Translations under genes and position numbers: made by a program | Shown here: positions 20,186-29,412 of the stretch, piece by piece | How the letters are laid out: the number at the start of each line of letters is the position of its first letter | Position numbering within the stretch: position 1 is the stretch's first letter | Source: Pandoraea sp. | GTDB taxonomy: Bacteria; Pseudomonadota; Gammaproteobacteria; Burkholderiales; Burkholderiaceae | Direction: 5' to 3' | NCBI RefSeq assembly: GCF_004297875.1 | Contig: NZ_SCSK01000029.1 | Coordinates: 1 to 64,000, forward strand | DNA length: 64,000 nt | The notes under the pieces: generated by a model | Databases searched by the model: none | The model's input: only the letters and a program-made list of their open reading frames with translations | What the model was told of the DNA's origin: nothing

Positions 20186-21055
20186 ATGTCGATATCACAA
20201 CCGCGCTTGGCCACGGTACAGTGCCTGAGCCCCTCAGGATTGCATCACATGGCGTACACGGAATGGGGCGATCCGGCCAACCCTCGCGTGCTGGTTTGTG
20301 TGCATGGCCTGACGCGTTGCGGACGAGATTTTGACGTGCTGGCGCAAGCGCTCAGCGACGTCTACCGCGTCGTGTGCCCTGACGTCGTCGGCCGCGGCGC
20401 ATCCGATTGGTTGAAGAACCCTGCCGGGTATGCGGTGCCGCAATATGTAAGTGATATGGTGACGCTGATTGCCCGGCTCGGGGCAACGCACGTCGATTGG
20501 TTCGGCACCTCGATGGGCGGGCTGATCGGCATGGGGTTGGCCGGTGTGCCGGACACGCCGATTCGGAAAATGCTGCTCAACGATGTCGGGCCGCGCATCA
20601 ACGCCCCGGCACTGACCCGCATCGGCGATTATCTGGGGCAGGCACCTCGCTTTCCAACGCTCGACGCCTGCATCGACTATCTGCGCATGACCTCTTTGCC
20701 GTTCGGTCCGCACACGGCGGCAGAGTGGCGCGCGCTCAGTTTGCCGCTGATTCGGCAGGAAAATGACTATTTCGTACTGCGTTATGATCCCGCGATTGCC
20801 GTGCCGTTTGCCGCGGTGACGCCGCAACTGGCGATGGCCGGCGAGATGGCGCTGTGGGCAGCGCTCGAGGCTTTCGACGGGCCGGTGCTGGTGGCGCGGG
20901 GCGAGCAGTCGGATTTGCTCTCGCGCGAGACGGTAGCGGAGATGAAAATGCGCGGCCGCCAGGTCAGCAGCGTTGAGATTCCTGGCGTTGGTCACGCGCC
21001 GACTTTTGTGCACGACGATCAGATTCGCGTGGCGCGCGAGTTCTTCGTCAAATGA
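20186..21055 (+). CDS. Alpha/beta hydrolase upstream of ridA-relA
   Basis: A 289-residue hydrolase with LVCVHGLTRCGRDFD (oxyanion loop), PDVVGRGASDW, nucleophile elbow GTSMGGLIGMGLA and a C-terminal histidine in IPGVGHAPTF. The triad looks complete. Substrate unknown. The start giving MSISQPRL was chosen because GATGAGAG lies before it; an ATG ten codons earlier is possible. It is followed by ridA after 31 bases and relA after a further 41 bases on the same strand, so a three-gene operon is likely. Confidence 0.87.
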   Translation: MSISQPRLATVQCLSPSGLHHMAYTEWGDPANPRVLVCVHGLTRCGRDFDVLAQALSDVYRVVCPDVVGRGASDWLKNPAGYAVPQYVSDMVTLIARLGATHVDWFGTSMGGLIGMGLAGVPDTPIRKMLLNDVGPRINAPALTRIGDYLGQAPRFPTLDACIDYLRMTSLPFGPHTAAEWRALSLPLIRQENDYFVLRYDPAIAVPFAAVTPQLAMAGEMALWAALEAFDGPVLVARGEQSDLLSRETVAEMKMRGRQVSSVEIPGVGHAPTFVHDDQIRVAREFFVK

Positions 21056-21086
21056 TTTGTCAGCATTTATCAAGGACGATTGCATT

Positions 21087-21449
21087 ATGACGGTACGACG
21101 GTTTCATGTGGAATCCCGCTGGTCGGACATCGCGGTCCATAACGGCACGGTTTATCTGGCCGGGCAGGTCGCGGACGACACGACCCAGGGTATCGATGGG
21201 CAGGCGCGGGAAGTACTCGGTCATGTCGATCGCCTGCTGACCGAGGCGGGCAGCGATAAGTCGCTGATTCTCTCCTGTCAGATTTATTTGTCGGATATGG
21301 CGAATTTCGAAGCAATGAATCGTGTTTGGGATGCCTGGGTGGCCGCCATCCCGGGCAATGCGCCGCCGCGGGCGACGGTGCAGGCGCGTCTGGCGCGCCC
21401 CGAATTGCTGATCGAGGTCGTGGTGATCGCTGCCCAACGCGGTGGCTGA
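21087..21449 (+). CDS. RidA/YjgF/YER057c family protein
   Basis: A 120-residue protein of the RidA superfamily: GTVYLAGQVADDTTQGIDGQ near the N-terminus and the substrate-site block GNAPPRATVQARLARPELLIEV at the C-terminus, including the conserved arginine and glutamate. Known: archetypal RidA deaminates reactive 2-aminoacrylate; other subgroups do not. CQIYLSDMANFEAMNRVWDAW resembles the YoaB/Rid subgroups more than RidA itself, so the substrate is open. AAGGA lies before the ATG. It sits between the hydrolase and relA. Confidence 0.88.
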   Translation: MTVRRFHVESRWSDIAVHNGTVYLAGQVADDTTQGIDGQAREVLGHVDRLLTEAGSDKSLILSCQIYLSDMANFEAMNRVWDAWVAAIPGNAPPRATVQARLARPELLIEVVVIAAQRGG

Positions 21450-21490
21450 CGAGTGGATACGATCCTGCGGCGCTTCTGCTTGAAAGCAGT

Positions 21491-23710
21491 ATGAACAATT
21501 CCGAGACAACGCCTGTTATCGAATCGACATTGGAGGACGCACTGGCCTTTGCCGACGAGCGCTGCGGCGACGTCGCGCTGAGTTCCGGCGAGCCGGTGAT
21601 GACGCACGCCCGGGGTATGCTGTCGATCCTCGATACGCTGAGGGTGGACGATGTGACCCGCAAGGCTGCCGCGCTGTTCGGCGTGGTCGAGCGAATCTCG
21701 GATGCGCAAGAGACGCTGACGCAACGCTTCGGCGCTGAAATTGCCACGCTGGTGGTCAATGTGCGAAAGCTGCAACTGCTGGGCGGTGTGAGCACGCGCG
21801 TGACTGCCCGTGCGCCGGCCGCAGGCAGGGACGCCGAAGCGGCGCGCAAGGCGCAGGTCGAAGCGTTGCGCAAAATGCTGCTGGCGTTTGCGCAGGATAT
21901 TCGGGGGGTGTTGATTCGCCTGGCGTCTCGGGTGCAGACGCTGCGCTGGTATGCCGGGCAGAAGCTCACACCGCCGCCCGAACTGGCGCACGAAGTACTG
22001 GAAATCTATGCGCCGCTGGCCAATCGCTTGGGCATTTGGCAATTGAAATGGGAGCTCGAGGATCTGGCCTTCCGGTTCGAGCATCCCGATACCTATAAGC
22101 GTATCGCTCGCCTGCTCGACGAGAAGCGCGTCGAGCGGGAGCAGTTTATCCGCGGGGCGATCGAGCGCCTGCAGCATGAGCTGACCGCGGCCGGCGTGAA
22201 AGCGGAGGTGTCGGGTCGACCCAAGCATATCTACAGCATCTGGCGCAAGATGCGCGGCAAGGATCTGGACTTTGCCGAGCTCTACGACGTGCGCGCGTTT
22301 CGCGTCATCGTCGACGACGTTAAAGATTGCTATACGGTGCTTGGCATCGTTCATAACCTGTGGCAGCCGATTCCGAAAGAGTTCGACGATTACATCTCGC
22401 GGCCCAAGCCAAACGGCTACAAATCACTGCATACCGTTGTCATCGATGAGCAGGGACGTGCCTTCGAGGTGCAGATTCGTACCCACGAGATGCATCATTT
22501 CGCCGAGTACGGCGTGGCCGCGCATTGGCGCTACAAGGAGGCCGGACAGCGTGGCTATGCCGGGCAGGTCGTGGCCAATGAAAGCTACGATGAGAAGATC
22601 GCCTGGCTCAGGCAATTGCTGGCCTGGAAAGACGACGTCGCGGATCGCGTTGAGCACGACGACGTCGCTCCGTGGGAGCAGTTGAAGCATGCCAACATCG
22701 ACGATCATATTTATGTCATGACGCCGCAGGCGCGCGTGATTGCTTTGCCGCAAGGCGCCACACCCGTCGATTTTGCCTATTACCTGCACACCGAATTGGG
22801 CCATCGCTGCCGCGGCGCCCGGGTCGACGGCGCGATGGTGCCGCTCAATACGCCGTTGCGCAACGGCCAGACTGTCGAGATCGTGGCGGTCAAGCAAGGC
22901 GGGCCGTCGCGCGATTGGCTCAACAGCCAGCTCGGCTATCTGCACAGTCAGCGCGCCCGGAACAAGGTGAGGGCGTGGTTCAACGCAGTTGAACTGCAGG
23001 AAACCATCGCCCACGGCCGCGCGATTATCGACAAAACATTGCAGCGCGAGGGCAAGACATCGACCAATCTGGACGAACTGGCCGCGCGCCTTGGGTTCAG
23101 GAATGCCGACGAGCTCTACGCATCGGTTGCCAAGGAAGAGCTCAGTCTCAGGCACGTCGAAATGGCGCTCTCGGGAACGCCTTCGCCGGAGGTCCGCAGC
23201 GACGAGGCGCTGGTCGCCAAGAAGAGCCTCGAAAGCAGCGTGGCGCAGGGTGCGTCCAGCGGCGTGCTGGTGCTTGGCGTGGGGGCATTGCTCACGCAAC
23301 TGGCCAAGTGCTGCAAACCTGCGCCGCCCGACGACATCGTGGGTTTCGTCACGCACGGCAAGGGTATCTCCGTGCATCGCTGCGATTGCCGGAATTTTGT
23401 CGCGATGCGGCGCCGCGCCCCTGAGCGTGTGCTGCAGGCGGCCTGGTCGAACGAGGTGCTCGAAGGCCGTGGGGAGGCGGCGTATCCGGTCGATATTCAG
23501 ATCGAAGCGACGGATAGGCAGGGGTTGCTGCGCGACATCTCTGAAATATTTTCGCGAGAGAAAATCAATGTGACGAGCGTGAATACGCAGTCACGCACTG
23601 CGCGCGCGTATATGCAATTTACGGTCGAGGTGCGCGACGCCGGCCAATTGCAGCGTGCATTGGCGCAATTGGGCGGCGTCGGCGGAGTGCTCAACGCCAA
23701 GCGCAAGTAA
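21491..23710 (+). CDS. relA: (p)ppGpp synthetase I, RelA type (monofunctional)
   Basis: A 739-residue long RSH protein. Domains in order: a degenerate hydrolase-like domain (about 35-180), the synthetase (about 235-350) with RPKHIYSIWRKMRGKDL and KPNGYKSLHTVVID, a TGS domain (about 400-460), a zinc-finger/CC domain with LAKCCKPAPPDD, and a C-terminal ACT domain. Two features mark RelA rather than SpoT: the metal-binding HD pair is missing (AALFGVVERISDAQ at that place), and the synthetase has EFDD (297-300), the EXDD motif of monofunctional enzymes, not RXKD. Known: ribosome-bound synthesis of (p)ppGpp on uncharged tRNA. No good Shine-Dalgarno sequence precedes the ATG. Confidence 0.95.
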   Translation: MNNSETTPVIESTLEDALAFADERCGDVALSSGEPVMTHARGMLSILDTLRVDDVTRKAAALFGVVERISDAQETLTQRFGAEIATLVVNVRKLQLLGGVSTRVTARAPAAGRDAEAARKAQVEALRKMLLAFAQDIRGVLIRLASRVQTLRWYAGQKLTPPPELAHEVLEIYAPLANRLGIWQLKWELEDLAFRFEHPDTYKRIARLLDEKRVEREQFIRGAIERLQHELTAAGVKAEVSGRPKHIYSIWRKMRGKDLDFAELYDVRAFRVIVDDVKDCYTVLGIVHNLWQPIPKEFDDYISRPKPNGYKSLHTVVIDEQGRAFEVQIRTHEMHHFAEYGVAAHWRYKEAGQRGYAGQVVANESYDEKIAWLRQLLAWKDDVADRVEHDDVAPWEQLKHANIDDHIYVMTPQARVIALPQGATPVDFAYYLHTELGHRCRGARVDGAMVPLNTPLRNGQTVEIVAVKQGGPSRDWLNSQLGYLHSQRARNKVRAWFNAVELQETIAHGRAIIDKTLQREGKTSTNLDELAARLGFRNADELYASVAKEELSLRHVEMALSGTPSPEVRSDEALVAKKSLESSVAQGASSGVLVLGVGALLTQLAKCCKPAPPDDIVGFVTHGKGISVHRCDCRNFVAMRRRAPERVLQAAWSNEVLEGRGEAAYPVDIQIEATDRQGLLRDISEIFSREKINVTSVNTQSRTARAYMQFTVEVRDAGQLQRALAQLGGVGGVLNAKRK

Positions 23711-23818
23711 TCGCGGCACGGCGGCAGGGCAAAGCCGCCGGTCAATGCTATCGTAGCGGTCGTGGCGTCGTCCCGACGGCGTTGATGCGGAATGCTCATT
23801 AATGACGAGGAATGTGTG

Positions 23819-24826
23819 ATGCAAGCGATTGAAATTACCAAGTATGGCGGGCCAGAGGTATTGCAATTGGTCGAACGGCCGATGCCGCAACCCAAGCCGG
23901 GTGAGGTGTTGATCAAAGTGGCGGCAGCGGGCATCAACCGGCCTGACGTGTTCCAGCGGCAAGGCAATTATCCGGTGCCGCCGGGCGCCTCCGACCTGCC
24001 GGGCCTGGAGGTCGCTGGCGAGATCGTCGAGGGGCAGTTGGGTGGCCCGGATAACCGCTGGGGGCTGCGGGTTGGGGATCGGGTTTGCGCACTGGTACAG
24101 GGCGGTGGCTACGCGCAATACTGCACCGCGCCGCTGGCGCAGTGCCTGCCGGTGCCGGACGGGCTGTCGGACGTGGAGGCCGCTTCGCTGCCGGAGACGT
24201 TTTTCACCGTTTGGAGCAACGTCTTCGATCGCGCTCACCTCGGCGCCACCGAGGATGGCACGCCGGAGAGTCTGCTGGTGCAGGGCGGCACGAGCGGTAT
24301 TGGCGTGACGGCCATTCAATTGGCGACGGCGCTCGGCCACCGGGTCTTCGCGACTGCCGGATCAGACGATAAGTGCCGCGTCTGCGAGCAATTGGGGGCT
24401 GAGCGCGGCATCAACTACAAGAGCGAGGACTTTGCGCAGGTCGTGAAGGAGCTGAGCGGCGGGCGTGGCGTCGACGTCATACTGGACATGGTCGGCGGCG
24501 CCTATCTGCCGCGCGAGATCGATTGCCTTGCCACCGACGGACGCATCGCCGTGATTGCTTTGCTTGGGGGCGCAAAGGCGCCGCTCGATTTGGGGCAGGT
24601 GCTGCGCCGTCGCCTGACCATCACCGGGTCGACGCTGCGGCCTCGCTCGGTCGCATTCAAGGCAAAAATCGCCGCCCAGCTCAAGGAGCGTGTCTGGCCG
24701 CTGCTTTCGAGCGGGACCATTCGGCCGGTGATTTATCGGACCTTTGCGGCTGCCGACGCGTCACAGGCACACGCGTTGATGGAGAGCAGCGAGCACATCG
24801 GCAAAATCGTATTAACGTGGCCCTGA
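23819..24826 (+). CDS. NAD(P)H quinone oxidoreductase, PIG3/Qor type (zinc-free MDR)
   Basis: A 335-residue medium-chain reductase. N-terminal GroES-like fold with AAAGINRPDVFQRQGNYPVP and LPGLEVAGEIVEG; Rossmann domain with LVQGGTSGIGVTAIQLATALG. It lacks the catalytic-zinc cysteines of alcohol dehydrogenases. The NRPDVFQRQG form is typical of PIG3-like enzymes, which reduce quinones with NADPH. The start giving MQAIEITKYGGPEVL follows GAGGAATGTGTG. It lies between relA and tpiA; a candidate tpiA promoter after it suggests it is transcribed separately. Confidence 0.9.
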   Translation: MQAIEITKYGGPEVLQLVERPMPQPKPGEVLIKVAAAGINRPDVFQRQGNYPVPPGASDLPGLEVAGEIVEGQLGGPDNRWGLRVGDRVCALVQGGGYAQYCTAPLAQCLPVPDGLSDVEAASLPETFFTVWSNVFDRAHLGATEDGTPESLLVQGGTSGIGVTAIQLATALGHRVFATAGSDDKCRVCEQLGAERGINYKSEDFAQVVKELSGGRGVDVILDMVGGAYLPREIDCLATDGRIAVIALLGGAKAPLDLGQVLRRRLTITGSTLRPRSVAFKAKIAAQLKERVWPLLSSGTIRPVIYRTFAAADASQAHALMESSEHIGKIVLTWP

Positions 24827-24848
24827 TATCTGTCTGTCAGATCTTAAA

Positions 24849-24878
24849 TTGACCCTTTGGGCCGGTGGGAATTAAAAT
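24849..24878 (+). promoter_or_regulatory. Candidate sigma70 promoter of tpiA-secG
   Basis: TTGACC and TAAAAT are separated by 18 bases. The -10 box ends 35 bases before the tpiA start codon. Confidence 0.6.
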
Positions 24879-24913
24879 AGAGAGTTTTTTGCTTATTGAT
24901 GGGGTGAAAGGGC

Positions 24914-25693
24914 GTGGATTCCGCAAGCGCGAAGGCGAACAAGGCGGCGGCAAAACTGGTCGTCGGCAACTGGAAGTTGCATGGCAGCTTGGCTGCCAAC
25001 GCGGAATTGTTGACGCGGCTGCTGGCATCGCCAGTCCTGGGGCAGGGGACGGTCGCCACTGCCGTATGCGTGCCGTTCCCCTATTTGGCGCAGTGCCTGC
25101 AATTGCTCGCCGGCAGCCCGCTGGCCTGGGGCGCGCAAGATGTTTCGGCTGAGCTGCATGGGGCTTACACCGGCGAGGTCTCGGCGCCGATGATCGGTGA
25201 ATTCGGCTCGACCTACGTGCTCGTTGGTCATTCGGAGCGCCGCGCGTATCACGGCGAGACCGATGCGCAGGTCGCTGCCAAGGCTGGGCGGGTGCTGGCA
25301 GCGGGAATGACGCCGATCGTTTGCGTTGGCGAGACGCTGGCTCAGCGGGAGGCCGGGCAGACCGACGCAGTCGTCGGGCGGCAGTTGGGAGCGGTGCTCG
25401 CCGAGCTAGACGCGTCCCAGGCCGCGCGCATGGTTGTCGCTTACGAGCCGGTCTGGGCGATTGGCACCGGCAAGACGGCGACACGCGAGCAGGCGCAAGC
25501 GGTGCATGAACGCTTGCGCGCTCAACTGGCGGCTAAAGGGGGCGAGGTGGCTGCGGTAAGGATTCTTTATGGCGGCAGTGTCAAACCCGATAACGCCGCC
25601 GAATTGTTTGCGATGCCTGACATCGATGGCGGACTGATTGGTGGCGCGTCGCTCAAGGCCGAGGATTTCCTCGCGATTTGCGGCGCGGCATGA
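24914..25693 (+). CDS. tpiA: Triosephosphate isomerase (GTG start)
   Basis: A 259-residue TIM-barrel enzyme that interconverts dihydroxyacetone phosphate and glyceraldehyde 3-phosphate. Catalytic residues are visible: K21 in GNWKLHG, H106 in GHSERR, E178 in [14 protein letters not shown], and the phosphate-binding YGGSVKPDN and GGLIGGASL. The start is GTG, because the reading frame opens there and AAGGGC precedes it. secG follows after 60 bases, a common pairing. Confidence 0.97.
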   Translation: MDSASAKANKAAAKLVVGNWKLHGSLAANAELLTRLLASPVLGQGTVATAVCVPFPYLAQCLQLLAGSPLAWGAQDVSAELHGAYTGEVSAPMIGEFGSTYVLVGHSERRAYHGETDAQVAAKAGRVLAAGMTPIVCVGETLAQREAGQTDAVVGRQLGAVLAELDASQAARMVVAYEPVWAIGTGKTATREQAQAVHERLRAQLAAKGGEVAAVRILYGGSVKPDNAAELFAMPDIDGGLIGGASLKAEDFLAICGAA

Positions 25694-25753
25694 AGTTGCC
25701 GCTCAACCCGCCCACGCAGGGGCGGCACATGAATTTTTGGAATAGGTGATGAG

Positions 25754-26143
25754 ATGGGGTTATTGAAAACAGTGTTGGTCGTGGTTCAGGTGCTATCGGC
25801 ACTGGGGATCATCGGTTTGGTTTTGCTTCAGCATGGCAAGGGTGCCGACATGGGAGCGGCGTTCGGTAGCGGATCCTCAGGCAGTCTGTTCGGAGCCTCC
25901 GGATCGGCAAATTTTTTGTCCCGCACAACGGCAGTGCTTGCAACCATTTTTTTCGTCGTCACGCTCTCGCTGACTTATATGGGGTCGTACAAGCCGAATC
26001 TGTCCGCCGGCGTGTTGGGCAGCGTGCCGGTGACGACGGCTCCGGCCGCGGCTTCGGCGGCCTCCGCAGTTGGCGGGGCAGCGTCGGGAGTCGGGGCGCC
26101 GGCAGCGGCATCGACAACTAATTCGCAAGACGTACCAAAGTAA
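25754..26143 (+). CDS. secG: Preprotein translocase subunit SecG
   Basis: A 129-residue membrane protein. Two helices (about 3-23 and 53-75) flank the conserved cytoplasmic loop VLLQHGKGADMGAAFGSGSS. The C-terminal 45 residues are low-complexity, rich in Ala, Gly, Ser and Thr, as is usual in betaproteobacterial SecG. Known: SecG assists SecYE by changing topology during SecA-driven export. It lies between tpiA and tRNA-Leu. Confidence 0.95.
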   Translation: MGLLKTVLVVVQVLSALGIIGLVLLQHGKGADMGAAFGSGSSGSLFGASGSANFLSRTTAVLATIFFVVTLSLTYMGSYKPNLSAGVLGSVPVTTAPAAASAASAVGGAASGVGAPAAASTTNSQDVPK

Positions 26144-26197
26144 GATTTTGCAATAAGACAACGATACTATTTATGTTCATGTACGCCGCATTGTGCG

Positions 26198-26226
26198 TTG
26201 AACAAAAAAAGCATTGGCGTTACAAT
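26198..26226 (+). promoter_or_regulatory. Promoter of tRNA-Leu(GAG)
   Basis: TTGAAC and TACAAT are separated by exactly 17 bases, with a run of seven A at the start of the spacer. The -10 box ends 45 bases before the tRNA. Confidence 0.72.
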
Positions 26227-26271
26227 GGCGGTCTTGAAGCGATTCGAGGTTGCGGATTGCAGACTATGAAT

Positions 26272-26356
26272 GCCGACGTGGTGAAATTGGTAGACACGCT
26301 ATCTTGAGGGGGTAGTGGCGAAAGCCGTATGAGTTCGAGTCTCATCGTCGGCACCA
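26272..26356 (+). tRNA. tRNA-Leu (GAG)
   Basis: An 85-base class II tRNA with encoded CCA. Acceptor strands GCCGACG and CGTCGGC pair, the D loop is AATTGGTAGA, the anticodon GAG lies at 26306-26308 in the loop TTGAGGG, a variable arm GTGGCGAAAGCCGT follows, and the T arm contains AGTTCGAGTCT. It stands between secG and nuoA with its own promoter and a terminator hairpin downstream. Confidence 0.97.
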
Positions 26357-26366
26357 CAGTTCTACG

Positions 26367-26406
26367 ATGCCAGCCTTGCTTATGCGCTCCGGCTGGCATT
26401 TTATTT
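26367..26406 (+). terminator. Intrinsic terminator after tRNA-Leu
   Basis: A 9-bp stem ATGCCAGCC / GGCTGGCAT with a 15-base loop, followed by TTTTATTTT. It separates the tRNA from nuoA, so the nuo operon should have its own promoter in the following 80 bases, where none is convincing by eye. Confidence 0.75.
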
Positions 26407-26487
26407 TGTGCTTTTGTCCGTCCCGCGCTACCGGCCGGTCCCCAGGCCAGGTAAGGCGGTTTGTGAACTAACCGATAGAGGGTTGCA

Positions 26488-26847
26488 TTGAACCTCGGAG
26501 CCTATTTTCCCGTCCTGCTTTTTATTCTGGTAGGTACCGGCCTAGGTGTTGCGCTGGTTGGCTTGGGCAAATTCCTCGGGCCTAACAATCCAGGCAGCGA
26601 AAAACTCTCTCCCTACGAATGCGGCTTCGAAGCTTTCGAAGATGCGCGCATGAAATTCGATGTGCGCTACTATCTCGTCGCCATTCTGTTCATCTTGTTT
26701 GACCTGGAAACGGCCTTCCTTTTCCCCTGGGGCGCAGCGTTGCGTGACATCGGTTGGCCTGGTTTCATTTCCATGGTGGTATTTCTGGTCGAGTTGCTGA
26801 TCGGTTTCATCTATCTCTGGAAGCGTGGCGCACTCGATTGGGAGTGA
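26488..26847 (+). CDS. nuoA: NADH-quinone oxidoreductase subunit A (TTG start)
   Basis: A 119-residue membrane subunit of complex I with three helices. Conserved loop: [33 protein letters not shown], of which PYECGFEAF and the following [10 protein letters not shown] are diagnostic. The start is TTG, giving [11 protein letters not shown], with GAGGG before it; no ATG is available at a sensible position. First gene of a complete 14-gene nuo operon. Confidence 0.95.
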   Translation: MNLGAYFPVLLFILVGTGLGVALVGLGKFLGPNNPGSEKLSPYECGFEAFEDARMKFDVRYYLVAILFILFDLETAFLFPWGAALRDIGWPGFISMVVFLVELLIGFIYLWKRGALDWE

Positions 26848-26897
26848 GCGCGTAGCCTGTAAGGCAATGGCGTTTCAGCGGAAATCTGGAAAAGCAT

Positions 26898-27377
26898 ATG
26901 AGTATCGAAGGGGTATTGCGCGAAGGGTTTGTCACCACCACGGCTGACAAGCTTATCAATTGGACGCGCACCGGGTCGCTATGGCCCATGACGTTCGGGT
27001 TGGCCTGCTGTGCTGTCGAAATGATGCACGCCGGCGCGTCCCGCTATGATCTGGATCGTTTTGGCGTGGTGTTTCGCCCAAGCCCTCGTCAGTCCGACGT
27101 GATGATCGTGGCCGGCACGCTATGCAACAAGATGGCGCCCGCGTTGCGCAAGGTTTACGACCAGATGGCGGAGCCGCGCTGGGTAATTTCGATGGGGTCG
27201 TGTGCCAACGGCGGCGGCTACTATCATTATTCTTACTCGGTCGTGCGTGGCTGCGATCGCATCGTGCCGGTGGATGTCTATGTGCCGGGATGCCCGCCGA
27301 CGGCCGAAGCGCTGGTCTATGGAATCATCCAGCTGCAATCCAAGATCAAGCGTACCAGCACCATCGCGCGCAAATAA
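26898..27377 (+). CDS. nuoB: NADH-quinone oxidoreductase subunit B
   Basis: A 159-residue peripheral-arm subunit that carries cluster N2, the last iron-sulfur cluster before quinone. The four ligands are visible: the tandem C37-C38 ([10 protein letters not shown]), C102 in [15 protein letters not shown], and C132 in [12 protein letters not shown]. It is shorter than E. coli NuoB and matches the mitochondrial/betaproteobacterial form. It lies 50 bases after nuoA. Confidence 0.97.
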   Translation: MSIEGVLREGFVTTTADKLINWTRTGSLWPMTFGLACCAVEMMHAGASRYDLDRFGVVFRPSPRQSDVMIVAGTLCNKMAPALRKVYDQMAEPRWVISMGSCANGGGYYHYSYSVVRGCDRIVPVDVYVPGCPPTAEALVYGIIQLQSKIKRTSTIARK

Positions 27378-27389
27378 CCGGGGACGCGC

Positions 27390-27989
27390 ATGTCGAAACT
27401 CGAAACACTAAAAAGCAATCTGCAAAACGTATTGGGCGGCGCGATTCAGAATCTGACTGAGTCAATGGGGCAGTTGACGCTGATCGTCAAAGCGGCGGAC
27501 TACCGCGAAGTCGCGCTCAAGCTGCGAGACGATCCCAGTCTGAAGTTCGAGCAACTCATCGATTTGTGTGGAATGGATTACTCCGCCTTCGGCGATGGCG
27601 CCTGGAGTGGCCCGCGCTTTGCCACGGTCGTTCAGTTGCTTTCCATTACCCACAACTGGCGGGTTCGAGTGCGTGTTTTCGCACCGGACGACGATCTGCC
27701 CGTCGTGGCATCGATGGTCGATATCTGGAGTTCTGCCAACTGGTTCGAGCGCGAATCGTTCGATTTGCTGGGCATCGTCTACGAGGGCCATCCGGATTTG
27801 CGCCGCATTCTGACCGACTACGGTTTCATCGGCCATCCTTTCCGCAAGGATTTTCCGTTGTCCGGCTACGTGGAAATGCGGTACGACCCCGAGCAGCAGC
27901 GGGTGATCTACCAGCCGGTGACGATCGAGCCGCGCGAAATCACGCCACGCGTGATCCGCGAGGAAGAATACGGCGGGTTGAAACATTAA
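27390..27989 (+). CDS. nuoC: NADH-quinone oxidoreductase subunit C
   Basis: A 199-residue 30-kDa subunit of the connecting module. Signature: [40 protein letters not shown] near residues 125-165. It is separate from nuoD, unlike the NuoCD fusion of E. coli. It lies 12 bases after nuoB. Confidence 0.96.
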   Translation: MSKLETLKSNLQNVLGGAIQNLTESMGQLTLIVKAADYREVALKLRDDPSLKFEQLIDLCGMDYSAFGDGAWSGPRFATVVQLLSITHNWRVRVRVFAPDDDLPVVASMVDIWSSANWFERESFDLLGIVYEGHPDLRRILTDYGFIGHPFRKDFPLSGYVEMRYDPEQQRVIYQPVTIEPREITPRVIREEEYGGLKH

Positions 27990-27998
27990 GGTGCGCTC

Positions 27999-29252
27999 GT
28001 GGCAGATATCAAGAACTACACGCTGAATTTTGGTCCGCAACACCCTGCGGCGCATGGTGTGCTGCGGCTCGTGCTGGAACTCGACGGCGAGGTGATTCAA
28101 CGTGCCGACCCGCACATCGGTTTGCTGCATCGCGCGACCGAAAAACTGGCCGAGTCGAAGACATTCATCCAGTCGGTGCCCTACATGGACCGGCTCGATT
28201 ACGTTTCGATGATGTGCAACGAGCACGCCTACGTGATGGCGATCGAGAAGTTGCTCAACATCGAAGTGCCGATCCGCGCTCAATACATCCGTGTGATGTT
28301 CGATGAAATCACGCGACTGATGAATCACCTGATGTGGATCGGATCGCACGGCCTGGACGTCGGTGCGATGGCGATTTTTCTTTACGCTTTCCGCGAGCGC
28401 GAAGATCTGTTCGACATGTACGAGGCGGTCTCGGGCGCTCGTATGCACGCGGCCTACTACCGGCCAGGCGGTGTATATCGCGATTTGCCGGATGCCATGC
28501 CGCAATACCGTGCATCGAAACAGCATAATGCCCGTGCGATTGGCAAAATGAACGAGAACCGCCAAGGTTCCCTGCTCGATTTCATCGAGGACTTCACCAA
28601 TCGCTTTCCCAAGTATGTTGACGAGTACGAGACACTGCTGACTGACAACCGCATCTGGAAGCAGCGTCTGGTCGGTATCGGTGTCGTCAGCCCCGAACGC
28701 GCGTTGCAACTCGGCTTCACCGGCGCAATGCTTCGCGGTTCCGGGATTGCCTGGGACCTGCGCAAGAAGCAGCCCTACGAAGTCTACGATCGGATGGAAT
28801 TCGAAGTGCCGGTGGGTTCAGAAGGTGACTGCTACGACCGTTATCTGGTGCGCGTCGAAGAAATGCGGCAATCCAATCGCATTATCAAGCAGTGCATCGA
28901 ATGGCTGCGCAAAAATCCCGGTCCGGTGATGATCGACAATCATAAGGTCGCGCCACCCAAACGGGTCAATATGAAGTCGAACATGGAAGAGCTGATTCAC
29001 CACTTCAAGCTCTTCACCGAGGGCTTCCACGTGCCGGAAGGCGAAGCCTACGCCTCGATCGAGCATCCGAAGGGCGAGTTCGGCATCTATTTGGTTTCAG
29101 ACGGCGCCAACAAGCCGTATCGCCTGAAGATTCGTGCGCCTGGATTCGTGCACTTGGCTGCGCTCGACGAAATGGCCAGGGGACACATGATCGCCGACGC
29201 GGTGGCGATCATCGGTACGCAGGACATCGTGTTCGGTGAAATTGACCGATAG
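27999..29252 (+). CDS. nuoD: NADH-quinone oxidoreductase subunit D (GTG start)
   Basis: A 417-residue 49-kDa subunit forming the quinone site with NuoB. Signature: [21 protein letters not shown] with the quinone-site histidine, [10 protein letters not shown], and [20 protein letters not shown]. The C-terminus [20 protein letters not shown] is full length. GTG is the start because AAGG precedes it and the protein then begins [16 protein letters not shown]. It is followed by the only long gap within the nuo operon. Confidence 0.97.
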   Translation: MADIKNYTLNFGPQHPAAHGVLRLVLELDGEVIQRADPHIGLLHRATEKLAESKTFIQSVPYMDRLDYVSMMCNEHAYVMAIEKLLNIEVPIRAQYIRVMFDEITRLMNHLMWIGSHGLDVGAMAIFLYAFREREDLFDMYEAVSGARMHAAYYRPGGVYRDLPDAMPQYRASKQHNARAIGKMNENRQGSLLDFIEDFTNRFPKYVDEYETLLTDNRIWKQRLVGIGVVSPERALQLGFTGAMLRGSGIAWDLRKKQPYEVYDRMEFEVPVGSEGDCYDRYLVRVEEMRQSNRIIKQCIEWLRKNPGPVMIDNHKVAPPKRVNMKSNMEELIHHFKLFTEGFHVPEGEAYASIEHPKGEFGIYLVSDGANKPYRLKIRAPGFVHLAALDEMARGHMIADAVAIIGTQDIVFGEIDR

Positions 29253-29264
29253 TAATGCGGGCGT

Positions 29265-29281
29265 GGGCGATGGAATCGCCC
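29265..29281 (+). other. Hairpin in the nuoD-nuoE gap
   Basis: GGGCGAT and ATCGCCC pair around a 3-base loop, 13 bases after the nuoD stop codon. C residues rather than T follow, so it is not an intrinsic terminator. It may stabilise the upstream mRNA or mark a processing site. The rest of the 160-base gap shows no convincing gene or promoter. Confidence 0.4.
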
Positions 29282-29412
29282 CCCCGGTTGTATCTAAGAC
29301 GTAACAATGCCGTTCCAGCAATTAGCGATGAGGCAGGAATCGCGCGAAAGCGCAATTGCCGGCTTCGTTGCGGCCGGAGCAATCGTTAAGTAGAGACCAA
29401 GTCGGATCGGAA

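Noticed and set aside
23717-23740. A GC-rich inverted repeat after relA as a terminator.
   Set aside because: No T run follows; it may be a chance stem in GC-rich DNA.
29307-29390. A 26-residue open frame in the nuoD-nuoE gap as a leader peptide.
   Set aside because: Basic, no ribosome-binding site and no sign of attenuation structure.
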